A DNA stretch of 54,947 nt from Anaerobranca gottschalkii DSM 13577 (GTDB lineage: Bacteria > Bacillota > Proteinivoracia > Proteinivoracales > Proteinivoracaceae), in the NCBI RefSeq assembly GCF_900111575.1, contig NZ_FOIF01000009.1:1-54947 (forward strand), in the 5' to 3' direction. The notes beneath the pieces are model-generated. The model was given only the letters and a program-made list of their open reading frames with translations, had not been told where the DNA came from and did not search any database. The translations under genes were made by a program, and so were the position numbers. Positions 28,518-36,027 of this stretch are shown one piece after another (position 1 is the stretch's first letter; every line of letters begins with the position of its first letter).

Positions 28518-29255
28518 CTATTTACTAAATTCTTCTTTTGTTAATTTTACAAATATTTCTTCTAAATTTGTAGCCATTTTACTTTTTTCTTTAAGTTCTG
28601 CTAAAGTTCCTTCTGCTACAATTCTACCCTTGGAGATTAAAGCTATACGATCACAAATACTTTCTGCCATTTCTAATACATGAGTTGTTAACAAAACAGC
28701 AGTATTTTTCTTATATGCTAAATCTTTAATTAAGTCCTTGGCTTTTTTTGAACTCAATGCATCCAAGCCTAAGGTCGGTTCATCTAATAATAAAATTTTA
28801 GGATTATGAACTACCCCTGCCATTAAAGCAATTTTCCTTTTCATCCCCTTAGAATATGTGCCTATTAAGTCATCCTTTTTTTTCTCTAACTCAAAAATGT
28901 TAAACAAGTAATCCAATTGTTCCAATCTCTCACTTTCTTTTAACCCATAAATATCTCCAATGAAATTTAAAAACTGCCAACCTGTTAATTTATCATATAA
29001 AAACGGCTCATCTGCTACATATCCTAAGTTTTTTTTAGCTTCTACTGGATTTTTTACAATATCATAGTTGCATAAAGTTACTTTCCCTGATGAGGGTAAT
29101 AATAAACCACTACAGATTTTAATAGTTGTAGTTTTACCTGCACCGTTAGGTCCTAGAAAACCCAAAATTTCTCCTGGTTTTACTTCAAAACTTATACCTC
29201 CTACTCCTTCATTATTGCCATAATACTTTACTAAATTTTCAACCTTTAACATCAT
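28518..29255 (-). CDS. ABC exporter ATP-binding subunit
   Basis: A 245-residue ABC ATPase with Walker A GPNGAGKTTT (about 34-43), signature YSKGMKRK (about 135-142) and Walker B ILLLDEPTLGLD (about 155-166). It is of the type that partners two-subunit drug, antibiotic or lantibiotic exporters. It is the first gene of the exporter-Wadjet series; GGAGGTG precedes the ATG. No resistance or bacteriocin genes lie nearby to suggest a substrate. Confidence 0.93.
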   Translation of the reverse strand: MMLKVENLVKYYGNNEGVGGISFEVKPGEILGFLGPNGAGKTTTIKICSGLLLPSSGKVTLCNYDIVKNPVEAKKNLGYVADEPFLYDKLTGWQFLNFIGDIYGLKESERLEQLDYLFNIFELEKKKDDLIGTYSKGMKRKIALMAGVVHNPKILLLDEPTLGLDALSSKKAKDLIKDLAYKKNTAVLLTTHVLEMAESICDRIALISKGRIVAEGTLAELKEKSKMATNLEEIFVKLTKEEFSK

Positions 29256-29296
29256 TACACCTCCAAATAGTTATATCTTGAACTAAAAAAATAATA

Positions 29297-29321
29297 AACC
29301 TTAAGTCCCACACTTAAAGTT
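29297..29321 (-). terminator. Terminator after the small broken gene
   Basis: On the minus strand AACTTTAAGT and ACTTAAGGTT pair (two G-T pairs) around GTGGG, followed by TATTATTTTTTT. It isolates the exporter-Wadjet operon from upstream transcription. Confidence 0.7.
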
Positions 29322-29392
29322 ATCTCAGTTTTACTTTTTAAGTTACACTCATAGCTTTTTTAATCTTACTAATTTCTTTAAAAGCAATAAAA

Positions 29393-29654
29393 TTATGTAA
29401 TATAATAATTTACTATTCTTTCTGCTATCTCTTCAGCTATTTCTTCTTTGTAAACATAGGAAGTTAATTTTCTATCATTTAACGTAACTAACCAAATATT
29501 TTCATTTATAATAAATTTTGGGACATAAACTTCTTTAATAACTACCTTTTGAGAATTTTTTTCTACAATCCCGATATCCTCTAAATACTCCTTCATGGTT
29601 TTCCATCCAAATTTAGTAGCTATTTTTTATTTGTTCAAATACATAGTCTTCCAT
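29393..29654 (-). pseudogene. Small uncharacterised protein, frameshifted near its N-terminus
   Basis: The open part codes 67 residues (ATG 29596) of an alpha/beta protein (VVIKEVYVPKFIINENIWLV, EEIAEEIAERIVNYYI). Just upstream another frame starts at ATG 29654 behind GAAGGTAGAG and reads MEDYVFEQIK. Adding one A to a run of six would join them as FEQIKKIATKFGWKTMKEYL, a protein of about 87 residues. I do not recognise the family. The short form might still be made from the internal ATG, but it has only a weak ribosome site. Confidence 0.6.
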
Positions 29655-29745
29655 TTTTATCTCTACCTTCTATACTAAATTAATTTTTATTCTAATATCA
29701 GTATAGCTAATTATTATTAAATAAACAATAAATACCTATTAGTTT

Positions 29746-30530
29746 TTAAAATTTATACCTTTTATTATCACCTTTTAAAGTGTAAACACCTACCCCAATT
29801 AAAATAGCAATACAAACAAGGGCTGTGGTGATAACCACTGGATATTGACCAGCAAAACCCTGTTCAGAAAGGTGTTAATTACAATTCCTGTATAAGCCCA
29901 AAGAAAAACTAAACCATAAGGAATATCTTTATTCTTAATTACCACTGAGCTACCAATAATTGTACCTACTAATAAAATAATAACCATCCAAGTTCCTTCT
30001 GAAAGGCTAAAACCACCCCAACCAATACTCACTAAAAAGATAGTTAAATTTGCTATTGTGGCGACGGTTATCCAACCATAGTAAACACTAAAGGGAAGGC
30101 TCACCATCCAATATTCACCGGTTGTTTCTTTAGAAATTCTTATTAAAGACAAGAGTATTATCAACATCGGTATAACGGTCAAGGAAATCAAGTCATAATG
30201 CCATAGGAAAATCCATAGTGTATTAGCAAGGGAAGATATTACAAAGTAAAGGCCTATAGTATTAAATTTTTCTTTACTAATTCTAGAAGAATATTTTCCT
30301 ATTAAGCCTAGTTGATAAATGAGATATACAAATAATAAAAGATAAATGATTCCCCAAATGCTGAAGGTTATCCCTGCCGGGGCAAATAGGTTAGGATAAG
30401 AATCAGAAATATCTTCTGTTCTCATTCCATTGATAAGCAAAATATTAGCTAAACTATTAACGATGACCATCAACAAAAAGGTTATTACTGTAAAGATTTT
30501 TATTGGCCTTTAAGCTTCTTTTTTAAACAC
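29746..30530 (-). pseudogene. TspO/MBR-like membrane protein, doubly disrupted
   Basis: The open part (29799-30476) is a five-helix TspO/MBR-like protein (DSYPNLFAPAGITFSIWGIIY). The family binds porphyrins or related ligands in membranes. The GTG at 30530 behind GGGGGG reads VFKKEA and hits TAA at 30510; the same frame continues as RPIKIFTVITFLLM into the body. Near 29873 a missing base in a T run diverts the C-terminus; restoring it gives FSEQGFAGQYPVVITTALVC, a proper last helix ending at 29746. Both lesions point to decay, although an internal start at 30476 could give a truncated product. Confidence 0.7.
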
Positions 30531-30641
30531 AAACAACCCCCCTTTATTTTTTATTCCTATTTAAGGAAATCCCTGTATATTTATATAATTTCGATAAATT
30601 TAAGCAAATTCCTTTATTTTCTAACTTTTTAAATCAATTAA

Positions 30642-30704
30642 TCAAAGAAAAATAACCTTAAGTCGATTCTGACCTAAGGTTATTTCAGTTCATCGGCTAT
30701 AAAA
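30642..30704. repeat. 63-bp direct repeat, copy 1, carrying a terminator hairpin
   Basis: Almost identical to 31992-32054 (about two differences). It contains AATAACCTTA/TAAGGTTATT as a 10-bp stem followed on the minus strand by TTTTTC, so it works as a terminator for the ImmA/IrrE module. The stop codon of a short upstream frame (TATAG) falls inside the repeat. Confidence 0.85.
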
Positions 30705-30830
30705 GATATTTTTTAAAGCTACCTATGTCTTCTACTTTCATTCGGCAAGCCCCTCCACTCCTTTTTTAATTTTACTTTTTAGTTCAAGTAAAAACTCAAA
30801 ATTATCTTTATGACTGGAAACATCTGGGTT
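30705..30830 (-). other. Remnant reading frames between the ImmA-like gene and its terminator
   Basis: After the TAG that ends the ImmA/IrrE gene, the same frame stays open for 30 more codons (NPDVSSHKDNFEFLLELKSK). Its TGA overlaps the ATG of a 14-codon frame MKVEDIGSFKKYLL as ATGA, behind GGAGTGGAGGGG. This looks like the start of a third, coupled gene that is now mostly deleted. No product is claimed. Confidence 0.35.
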
Positions 30831-31532
30831 CTATTTTATAACACTTTGGATTTTCTTCTCCAATCCACCTAAACTTATAACATATGAGGGTTTTACCAAT
30901 TCTGCGTCCAGTTCCAAATCTATAAATTTCTGCACTAAACTCTTAGGCTTGTTGTCAAAATTAGCTAAAATTTTTTCTTTTAAATCTAAATCATTATATT
31001 TTGTAACGGCTTCTTCAAATAGTTCTATTAAAACAGCCTTATATGGTGCCTTGAATACATCCATACATTTTATGATTCTATCGATAAAATCTTCATCATC
31101 CAATGAATAGTAATAATCATACAGATTGCCAAAAATCATTTTTGCAGCAAAATAGTCTGCTCTTCTCTCATTTAAATCCATATCAACGGCAATATTATGT
31201 GTAGCTTCCCTTAAATTAGGATCATAAAATAAATGATATATTTCATGCCATGCTACAAAATATTGATATACACGGGGCTGGGCTGTATTGATAACTGGTA
31301 TTTTAATACTTCCCTTTGTAATAATAGCACCGCCCCAATACTCATCATCAATAGGAATCTGGATTAAGTGATTCTCTCTTAATACCGAAAAAGACAGCTT
31401 ATCCTGTCCCATTACCCTAGACTTATTAAATCTGACTATAAAATCATTTATTAATCTTAAAATGTCATCTTTAATCAGGTTATTTTTTTCAACAACCTGC
31501 TCAAGGTTATTACTAGTTATTAATTCTGACAT
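30831..31532 (-). CDS. ImmA/IrrE-type zinc metallopeptidase
   Basis: A 233-residue protein with the zinc motif HEIYH (in YFVAWHEIYHLFYD) and the following glutamate motif NERRADYFAAKMIFG, both typical of ImmA/IrrE (COG2856). Such peptidases cut a partner helix-turn-helix repressor and control mobile elements, stress responses or toxin-antitoxin pairs. Its likely partner is the HTH gene directly upstream, whose stop lies 13 bp before this ATG. The ATG at 31532 is preferred to a GTG at 31565 that overlaps the HTH gene. The catalytic residues are complete, but its partner is broken. Confidence 0.85.
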   Translation of the reverse strand: MSELITSNNLEQVVEKNNLIKDDILRLINDFIVRFNKSRVMGQDKLSFSVLRENHLIQIPIDDEYWGGAIITKGSIKIPVINTAQPRVYQYFVAWHEIYHLFYDPNLREATHNIAVDMDLNERRADYFAAKMIFGNLYDYYYSLDDEDFIDRIIKCMDVFKAPYKAVLIELFEEAVTKYNDLDLKEKILANFDNKPKSLVQKFIDLELDAELVKPSYVISLGGLEKKIQSVIK

Positions 31533-31545
31533 AATATCACCATTC

Positions 31546-31919
31546 TTAATCGTAATACAGTTCACACATATGAACTATATCTTCTAAAATACCAAACATC
31601 TTTTGAGCATTGGGTTTCATGGCATGATTTTTTGGCGCATTGTCAGACAATGCAAAAACAAGTTCCTTCTTTGTATTATACTTTGGAACATAGTCAAGTA
31701 GTTGTTGTTCATCTATACCCTGATTTTCTAGTATTTTTCTAATATGAGTCTTAAAAGTAGCAAAGCTATCAACTTCTCCCTTGATTAATTTATCTAAAGT
31801 AGGTCTTGAAATATTGATAATCCTAGAAAAAGAGACCTTTGTATACCCATTATCTTTAATATTTTCAAAATATTTTCACCTATTAGCTTTCTATTTTCAA
31901 ATAATAATTCCATACTCAT
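31546..31919 (-). pseudogene. Helix-turn-helix regulator, frameshifted; partner of the ImmA-like protease
   Basis: The frame from ATG 31919 (MSMELLFENRKLIGENI) is diverted after about 17 codons and stops early. Supplying one A near 31868 gives KYFENIKDNGYTKVSFSRIINISRPTLDKLIKG and then an open frame to the stop at 31546. The whole would be a DNA-binding protein of about 125 residues, with the recognition helix in SRPTLDKL. It lies immediately before the protease and behind a 17-bp palindrome, as expected for a self-regulated repressor or antitoxin. Either the gene is inactivated or the base is a sequence error. Confidence 0.7.
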
Positions 31920-31922
31920 TTT

Positions 31923-31958
31923 TTACAGATATGTAAAAAAATTTTTACATATCTGTAA
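31923..31958. promoter_or_regulatory. 17-bp perfect palindrome, likely operator of the HTH/ImmA pair
   Basis: TTACAGATATGTAAAAA (31923-31939) is repeated inverted at 31942-31958 with a two-base spacer. It lies just before the ATG of the HTH gene, where an autorepressor would bind. No clear Shine-Dalgarno sequence lies between it and the ATG. Confidence 0.75.
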
Positions 31959-31991
31959 TATAGGTAATTAAATTCAATATCAGCTCCCTTT

Positions 31992-32054
31992 TCAAAGAAA
32001 AATAACCTTAAGTCGATTCTGACCTAAGGTTATTTAAATTCATCGGCTATAAAA
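31992..32054. repeat. 63-bp direct repeat, copy 2
   Basis: Same sequence as 30642-30704 in the same orientation, 1,350 bp away, with the same terminator hairpin. The two copies bracket the HTH/ImmA module. Confidence 0.85.
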
Positions 32055-32200
32055 TACTTTTGATCAGCTCCAAGGCTGCATAGGGGGATAAAGTTCCAAA
32101 ATTAAGGCTATCTGGCTGTTGCTCTAAGTTATTAATTTTATTAAAATCAATAAAAATAATTAAAAAATAATTTAAACAAAATTATTTATCAGTCAACACA
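32052..32200 (-). other. C-terminal coding remnant ahead of repeat copy 2
   Basis: About 44 open codons on the minus strand end in NNLEQQPDSLNFGTLSPYAA and then ALELIKSIL before a stop inside the repeat. The composition looks like a real protein tail. It has no start and no family I recognise. It sits relative to repeat copy 2 as the 14-codon frame does to copy 1. Confidence 0.35.
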
Positions 32201-32318
32201 ACTTATGCTATGTTTACTCTGATTGGGTGTAACCCCACACCCTCTATCCCCTCCAAGTATCTCCCATATAATAGAAAACAACCAACACGAAAGCAGATAG
32301 AAAATAGGAAAACTTTTC

Positions 32319-32572
32319 TTAAGAATCCTTAAATTTAAAAACAGGATCATTATCATGGATTAAATATTTGGGAGTTTTTCCAAAGAGAGTAGCATTTCTA
32401 AATTGCTGAGTAAGCCAAAACATATTAGGATTTTTAGTTGTAGCGTAATGTATTATTTTTCTAGATCCATGTTCAATTATAATTAACACATAAAGCACAT
32501 CAAATTTTAAGGTAGGGATAGTAAAAAAATCAGTAGCCCAAGTAACATCAAGTGGTTCTTTAACATAAAATC
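32319..32572 (-). pseudogene. Integrase/DDE transposase remnant, catalytic-core half
   Basis: About 84 codons of an rve-type integrase core on the minus strand: DVTWATDFFTIPT (first catalytic Asp), SRKIIHYATTKNPNMFWLTQQ and PKYLIHDNDPVF (second Asp). It ends at a stop after FKDS. Its missing C-terminal half lies next to it on the opposite strand, so an inversion has split the gene. No N-terminal part is found. Confidence 0.8.
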
Positions 32573-32856
32573 AAAGCCTACTTCATTTAGATCCCCTTGG
32601 CAAAACCCTTATGCTGAAAAGGTTATTGGGATAATTAGGATTTACTAAATTATATTATCCCTTTTAGTGAAAGACATCTAGATTGGTTACTTAACGAATA
32701 CATTATTATTACAATACAAGTAGAAACCACCAAGGTATAAATGATAATACCCCTATCAGGAAACCTAAGTATATCCCTGTAGGTGCTAAAGAATTAAAAA
32801 TAAAAACTACCCCTGTTCTTAATGGTTTATATCATGCTTACAAAAGAGTAGCTTAA
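32573..32856 (+). pseudogene. Integrase/DDE transposase remnant, C-terminal half (opposite strand)
   Basis: On the plus strand the text reads SKPTSFRSPWQNPYAEKVIG (with the catalytic Glu in NPYAEK), then in shifted frames PFSERHLDWLLNEY and YNTSRNHQGINDNTPIRKP, ending at TAA 32854-32856. At least two base gains or losses are needed to read it through. It is the missing end of the integrase whose core lies on the minus strand immediately to the left. Confidence 0.8.
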
Positions 32857-33145
32857 TTCCAGTAAAAAATGACTAATTTCCCCTTTTCCTTTTTTATAAA
32901 GGCTTATTTGTCATGCCTTTATTTTTTTGTACCTTAATTTACATGTTTAATTTTCATAAATAATAGATTTTTTGTAAAATTTACTCAAAATTGGGTCAGA
33001 CAGACTTTTTGCAGGGGACATCATTTTTTTCACCCTTTTTTAGTTTTATTATATCAGATGGTGTTGATGGGTTAAATACCTGTGGAATAGTTTGGTTTTA
33101 GAAATATTTTATTTAGTTTGTTTATTGTTTGAGATATTAAAAAAG
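32857..33145. other. AT-rich intergenic stretch with a possible IS end
   Basis: No coding sequence is seen. GGGTCAGACAGAC followed by GCAGGGGACATC at about 32994-33025 stands out in AT-rich surroundings and could be one end of the element that carried the integrase. No matching inverted partner was found by eye. Confidence 0.3.
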
Positions 33146-33171
33146 AGCCAGAGGTATTCTCTGACCCTTTT
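33146..33171 (-). terminator. Flagellin terminator
   Basis: On the minus strand GGGTCAGAG pairs with CTCTGGCTC around a short loop and is followed by six T, directly after the flagellin stop. Confidence 0.8.
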
Positions 33172-33178
33172 GTTTTTA

Positions 33179-33991
33179 TTAGCCAAGTAATTGAAGTACT
33201 GATTGTGGAGCCATGTTAGCTTGAGCAAGCATTGCTGTAGCAGCTTGTTGTAGGATGTTTTGCTTAGTAAACTCCATCATTTCTTGAGCCATATCTACAT
33301 CACGAATACGGGATTCAGCAGCTTGTAAGTTTTCAGCAGCATTATCTAAGTTCTTAATAGTATGTTCTAAGCGATTTTGCCAAGCACCTAATGTCGATCT
33401 TTCTGAAGACAAACTTTCGATAGCATCATTTATTACAGTTATAGCGTCATCGGCACCAGTTTGAGTAGAAATATCAACACCATCAACACCTAAACCAGAA
33501 GCAGTCATATCTTGAATATCAATTGTTAAAGTTTGACCTGCATTTGCCCCAATGTGAATCTCCTTACCTGTAAAGGTTCCATCTAATAAATTTTGAGTGT
33601 TAAACTCAGTATTGCTACCAATTCTATCCAATTCTTCTATAAGAGCAGCTACTTCTTTTTGTAATTCAAGACGATCTTCATCGGTGTTTGTATCGTTTGC
33701 AGATTGTACTGCAAGTTCTCTCATCCTTTGAAGTATAGCATGGGATTCATTTAATGCACCTTCAGCAGTTTGAATTAAAGAAATGCCGTCTTGTGCATTT
33801 CTAGATGCTTGCCTTAAACCTCTGATTTGGCCTCTCATTTTTTCAGAGATAGCAAGACCTGCTGCGTCATCTCCAGCTCTGTTGATTCTAAAACCAGAAG
33901 ATAATTTCTCCATTGATCTAGCACCAGCAGCATTGTTAATAGATAATTGTCTGTGAGCATTCATAGCCATTAAGTTGTTGTTAATACGCAT
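33179..33991 (-). CDS. Flagellin
   Basis: A 270-residue flagellin with the conserved N-terminal D0/D1 region (MRINNNLMAMNAHRQLSINN, GFRINRAGDDAAGLAISEKM) and C-terminal D1/D0 region (AESRIRDVDMAQEMMEFTKQ, ending in SVLQLLG). The variable middle is very short, giving a minimal flagellin like B. subtilis Hag. It is exported by the flagellar type III system with FliS as chaperone. AGGAGG lies just before ATG 33991; upstream in-frame codons belong to the leader. The leader is long and structured, which suggests post-transcriptional control. Confidence 0.97.
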   Translation of the reverse strand: MRINNNLMAMNAHRQLSINNAAGARSMEKLSSGFRINRAGDDAAGLAISEKMRGQIRGLRQASRNAQDGISLIQTAEGALNESHAILQRMRELAVQSANDTNTDEDRLELQKEVAALIEELDRIGSNTEFNTQNLLDGTFTGKEIHIGANAGQTLTIDIQDMTASGLGVDGVDISTQTGADDAITVINDAIESLSSERSTLGAWQNRLEHTIKNLDNAAENLQAAESRIRDVDMAQEMMEFTKQNILQQAATAMLAQANMAPQSVLQLLG

Positions 33992-34020
33992 TTTTACATT
34001 CCTCCTTGAATTTGTTTTTA

Positions 34021-34036
34021 GAAGCATCCATGCTTC
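34021..34036 (-). promoter_or_regulatory. Leader hairpin with GGA in the loop (possible CsrA site)
   Basis: On the minus strand GAAGCA and TGCTTC form a stem that presents TGGA in the loop, about 30 bases before the flagellin ATG. CsrA binds GGA in hairpin loops. The flagellin ribosome site AAGGAGGAAT would be the second site, as in the B. subtilis hag leader. csrA and fliW lie 2.5 kb upstream. Confidence 0.5.
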
Positions 34037-34047
34037 ATATTTTTATG

Positions 34048-34079
34048 GGTACTGTTAGGCCGCGGCTCCTTTTAGTACC
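34048..34079 (-). other. Upstream leader stem-loop of flagellin mRNA
   Basis: GGTACT and AGTACC enclose a GC-rich loop (GGAGCCGCGGCC), near the 5-prime end of the flagellin transcript. It may stabilise the mRNA or offer another GGA. Confidence 0.4.
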
Positions 34080-34090
34080 TTATGAATATA

Positions 34091-34117
34091 TTATCGGTGA
34101 AATTTAAAATAACTTAA
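34091..34117 (-). promoter_or_regulatory. SigD (sigma-28) promoter of flagellin
   Basis: On the minus strand TTAA (34114-34117), 15 bases, ACCGATAA (34091-34098), a near-perfect motility promoter. It predicts a leader of about 95 bases. Confidence 0.85.
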
Positions 34118-34136
34118 GAGGTTTTAATAAAATTTT

Positions 34137-34475
34137 TTATTTTTTTCGATCTAAAAATAGAGAATGGTTTGGGTTTTGGTTGTATGCTTGATAAAGTTTT
34201 TTCCCTTTGTTAATTTCTCCCCTTTTTTGTTTACTTTCCTTTAATCTTTCTTCCATCTCTGTTTGTAATTGTGTATGGAGCTCTAGAGTTTTTTGAAGTA
34301 TTTCTTTGATTTCTCCTTGGCTTTCTTCAGGTACAGTCTTTCCTTCCAAGTCCTTCATTAAACTATCCCGTTTGTTTAGGATCTCCTCTAACTTTTCCCA
34401 ATCCTCTTGTTCTAGTGCCTGTTGTTGTTCTAAGTAGGTGTGGTAAATTTTTTGGTACTGCTCAATCAAATTCAT
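34137..34475 (-). CDS. FliT-like flagellar chaperone
   Basis: A 112-residue charged, helical protein (IEQYQKIYHTYLEQQQALEQ, KLEEILNKRDSLMKDLEGK), at the usual place of fliT behind fliD. FliT-type proteins hold the cap protein FliD before export. The family is poorly conserved, so the name depends on position, size and helical make-up. ATG 34475 is chosen because GGGGGA precedes it; an upstream ATG at 34487 is possible. Confidence 0.65.
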   Translation of the reverse strand: MNLIEQYQKIYHTYLEQQQALEQEDWEKLEEILNKRDSLMKDLEGKTVPEESQGEIKEILQKTLELHTQLQTEMEERLKESKQKRGEINKGKKLYQAYNQNPNHSLFLDRKK

Positions 34476-34499
34476 ACAATCCCCCATCTTTAATATTCA

Positions 34500-36011
34500 T
34501 TATCGGAACATTCCCATTAACTGTTGATTTAACCACATAGATTGACTGTACATTTGATCTAATGCTTTTTCCATAGCGACAAATTGCTTCCAGTACCTTT
34601 CCTCTACCCTCTCTAACCTTTCTTCAAAGGTCTCTATTTGCCGGTCTAATCTTTGAATACTCCGGCCAATAAAGCTTTGATCTACGATATTGGAACTCCG
34701 ACCCGCTTCACTGGCGATCCGGTTGATAGAACGGTCTAAGGTTCTAGTCAGCCTTTGGGATAATCCTTCTATCCCTTGATTAGGATCACCAGCAAAAAGC
34801 CTGTAAATCTTTTCTCCATCTTCTTCAATAGCTTGACGGAGCTTATTTTCATCAATTGTCAAAATACCCCTATCGGTGTAGTGGCGGGAACTAATTCCTA
34901 TTTGGGACAACATATTGACATCTAATCCCGGTATTGCACCGGTTATGGTAGTTCTAAGGTCAGATAAGGCACTTTGTAGCAATCTATCATTCCTCAGGTG
35001 TCCTGTTCTAGATCGCTCTTCCCACCGCTTTATCTCCCACTCCGATAATTTTTCCCGTTGTTCATCGGTCAGTGGAGGATAATCCCGGTGTCGCTCTTCA
35101 TAGAGTTTTTCATTGATGGCAGTTACCAATTCATTGTATTTATCCACAAATTCCTTTATGTTATTGAAAATCATTGAATGGTCTTGATTTACCGTTAAAG
35201 TTGTAGCTCCTGTTTCTCTAATATTAAAGTTAATTCCAGCAAAGGAAAACTGGTTGCTCTCCCTTTCTAAAGTATAGCCATTAACTTTTACTTTGGCTTT
35301 TTGCCCTTCTTGGTATTTGGATTCCGGATTTGTTAAATCTAATTTTAAGATATCTTCCAAAAAGTTTCCCTCTAAATTAAGGCTTTTGCCTGTTTCTTTT
35401 GTTGAAATAAAGATTTTATCTTCAGTGCTGTCGTAAAAGAGTTGGACACCGGCTGGAGAGTTGTTGATGGTATTTAAAGTTGCCGTTAAGTTACGGCGAG
35501 GATCTAAATAAACCCATTGTTCTCCACTTTCTTTTTTTTCATTATAAACAGTTTCATCAAAAGTAAATTTCACTTCGTTGATGGTAAAGGTATGGTTTCC
35601 TTCTTCATTAAAATTAAATCCTTCAAACAACTCTGTTAAAGATTTGCCGGCTCCGGCGTTTTTGACACCTATCTCCCCTGCACTATTGGCAGTACTTCTA
35701 GTAGCAACACTAATTACCTCTATAGTGTAGTTACCACTTAAGGCACTGGAAGTCGGTGTCGCTGTTAATACATTGGGATTAGTTGCTGTAGCGGAGCGGA
35801 CGGTGTATTTGCTAGATAATCTCATGTCGAAGGCAGTATTCCTGAAGTTTAATAATTTTGTATTGATAGTCCGGTAATCTTCTTGTCGCCACTGGAGAAT
35901 CTGCCGCTGTTGTTTTAGACGGTCTAAGGGCATCCTTTCAGCCTTCATTATCTGTTCTAACATCCCTTGGGTGTCCATTCCACTTCCTAATCCGCCGATT
36001 CTAAAACTCAT
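34500..36011 (-). CDS. fliD: Flagellar filament cap protein FliD
   Basis: A 503-residue FliD (HAP2). The N-terminal domain (SFRIGGLGSGMDTQGMLEQI, MPLDRLKQQRQILQWRQEDY) and C-terminal domain (EERYWKQFVAMEKALDQMYS, SMWLNQQLMGMF) are the parts that form coiled coils in the filament. It caps the growing filament and folds incoming flagellin. Start and length are normal. Confidence 0.96.
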   Translation of the reverse strand: MSFRIGGLGSGMDTQGMLEQIMKAERMPLDRLKQQRQILQWRQEDYRTINTKLLNFRNTAFDMRLSSKYTVRSATATNPNVLTATPTSSALSGNYTIEVISVATRSTANSAGEIGVKNAGAGKSLTELFEGFNFNEEGNHTFTINEVKFTFDETVYNEKKESGEQWVYLDPRRNLTATLNTINNSPAGVQLFYDSTEDKIFISTKETGKSLNLEGNFLEDILKLDLTNPESKYQEGQKAKVKVNGYTLERESNQFSFAGINFNIRETGATTLTVNQDHSMIFNNIKEFVDKYNELVTAINEKLYEERHRDYPPLTDEQREKLSEWEIKRWEERSRTGHLRNDRLLQSALSDLRTTITGAIPGLDVNMLSQIGISSRHYTDRGILTIDENKLRQAIEEDGEKIYRLFAGDPNQGIEGLSQRLTRTLDRSINRIASEAGRSSNIVDQSFIGRSIQRLDRQIETFEERLERVEERYWKQFVAMEKALDQMYSQSMWLNQQLMGMFR

Positions 36012-36027
36012 CTTCTCACCTCCTAGA

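Noticed and set aside
29286-29335. Third copy of the 63-bp repeat
   Set aside because: It shares AACCTTAAGT and a TCTCAGTT tail with the 63-bp repeats, but the rest differs. A terminator hairpin explains it well enough.
31563-31565. GTG 31565 as start of the ImmA-like protease
   Set aside because: It lies inside the coding end of the HTH gene without a ribosome site, while ATG 31532 follows the HTH stop.
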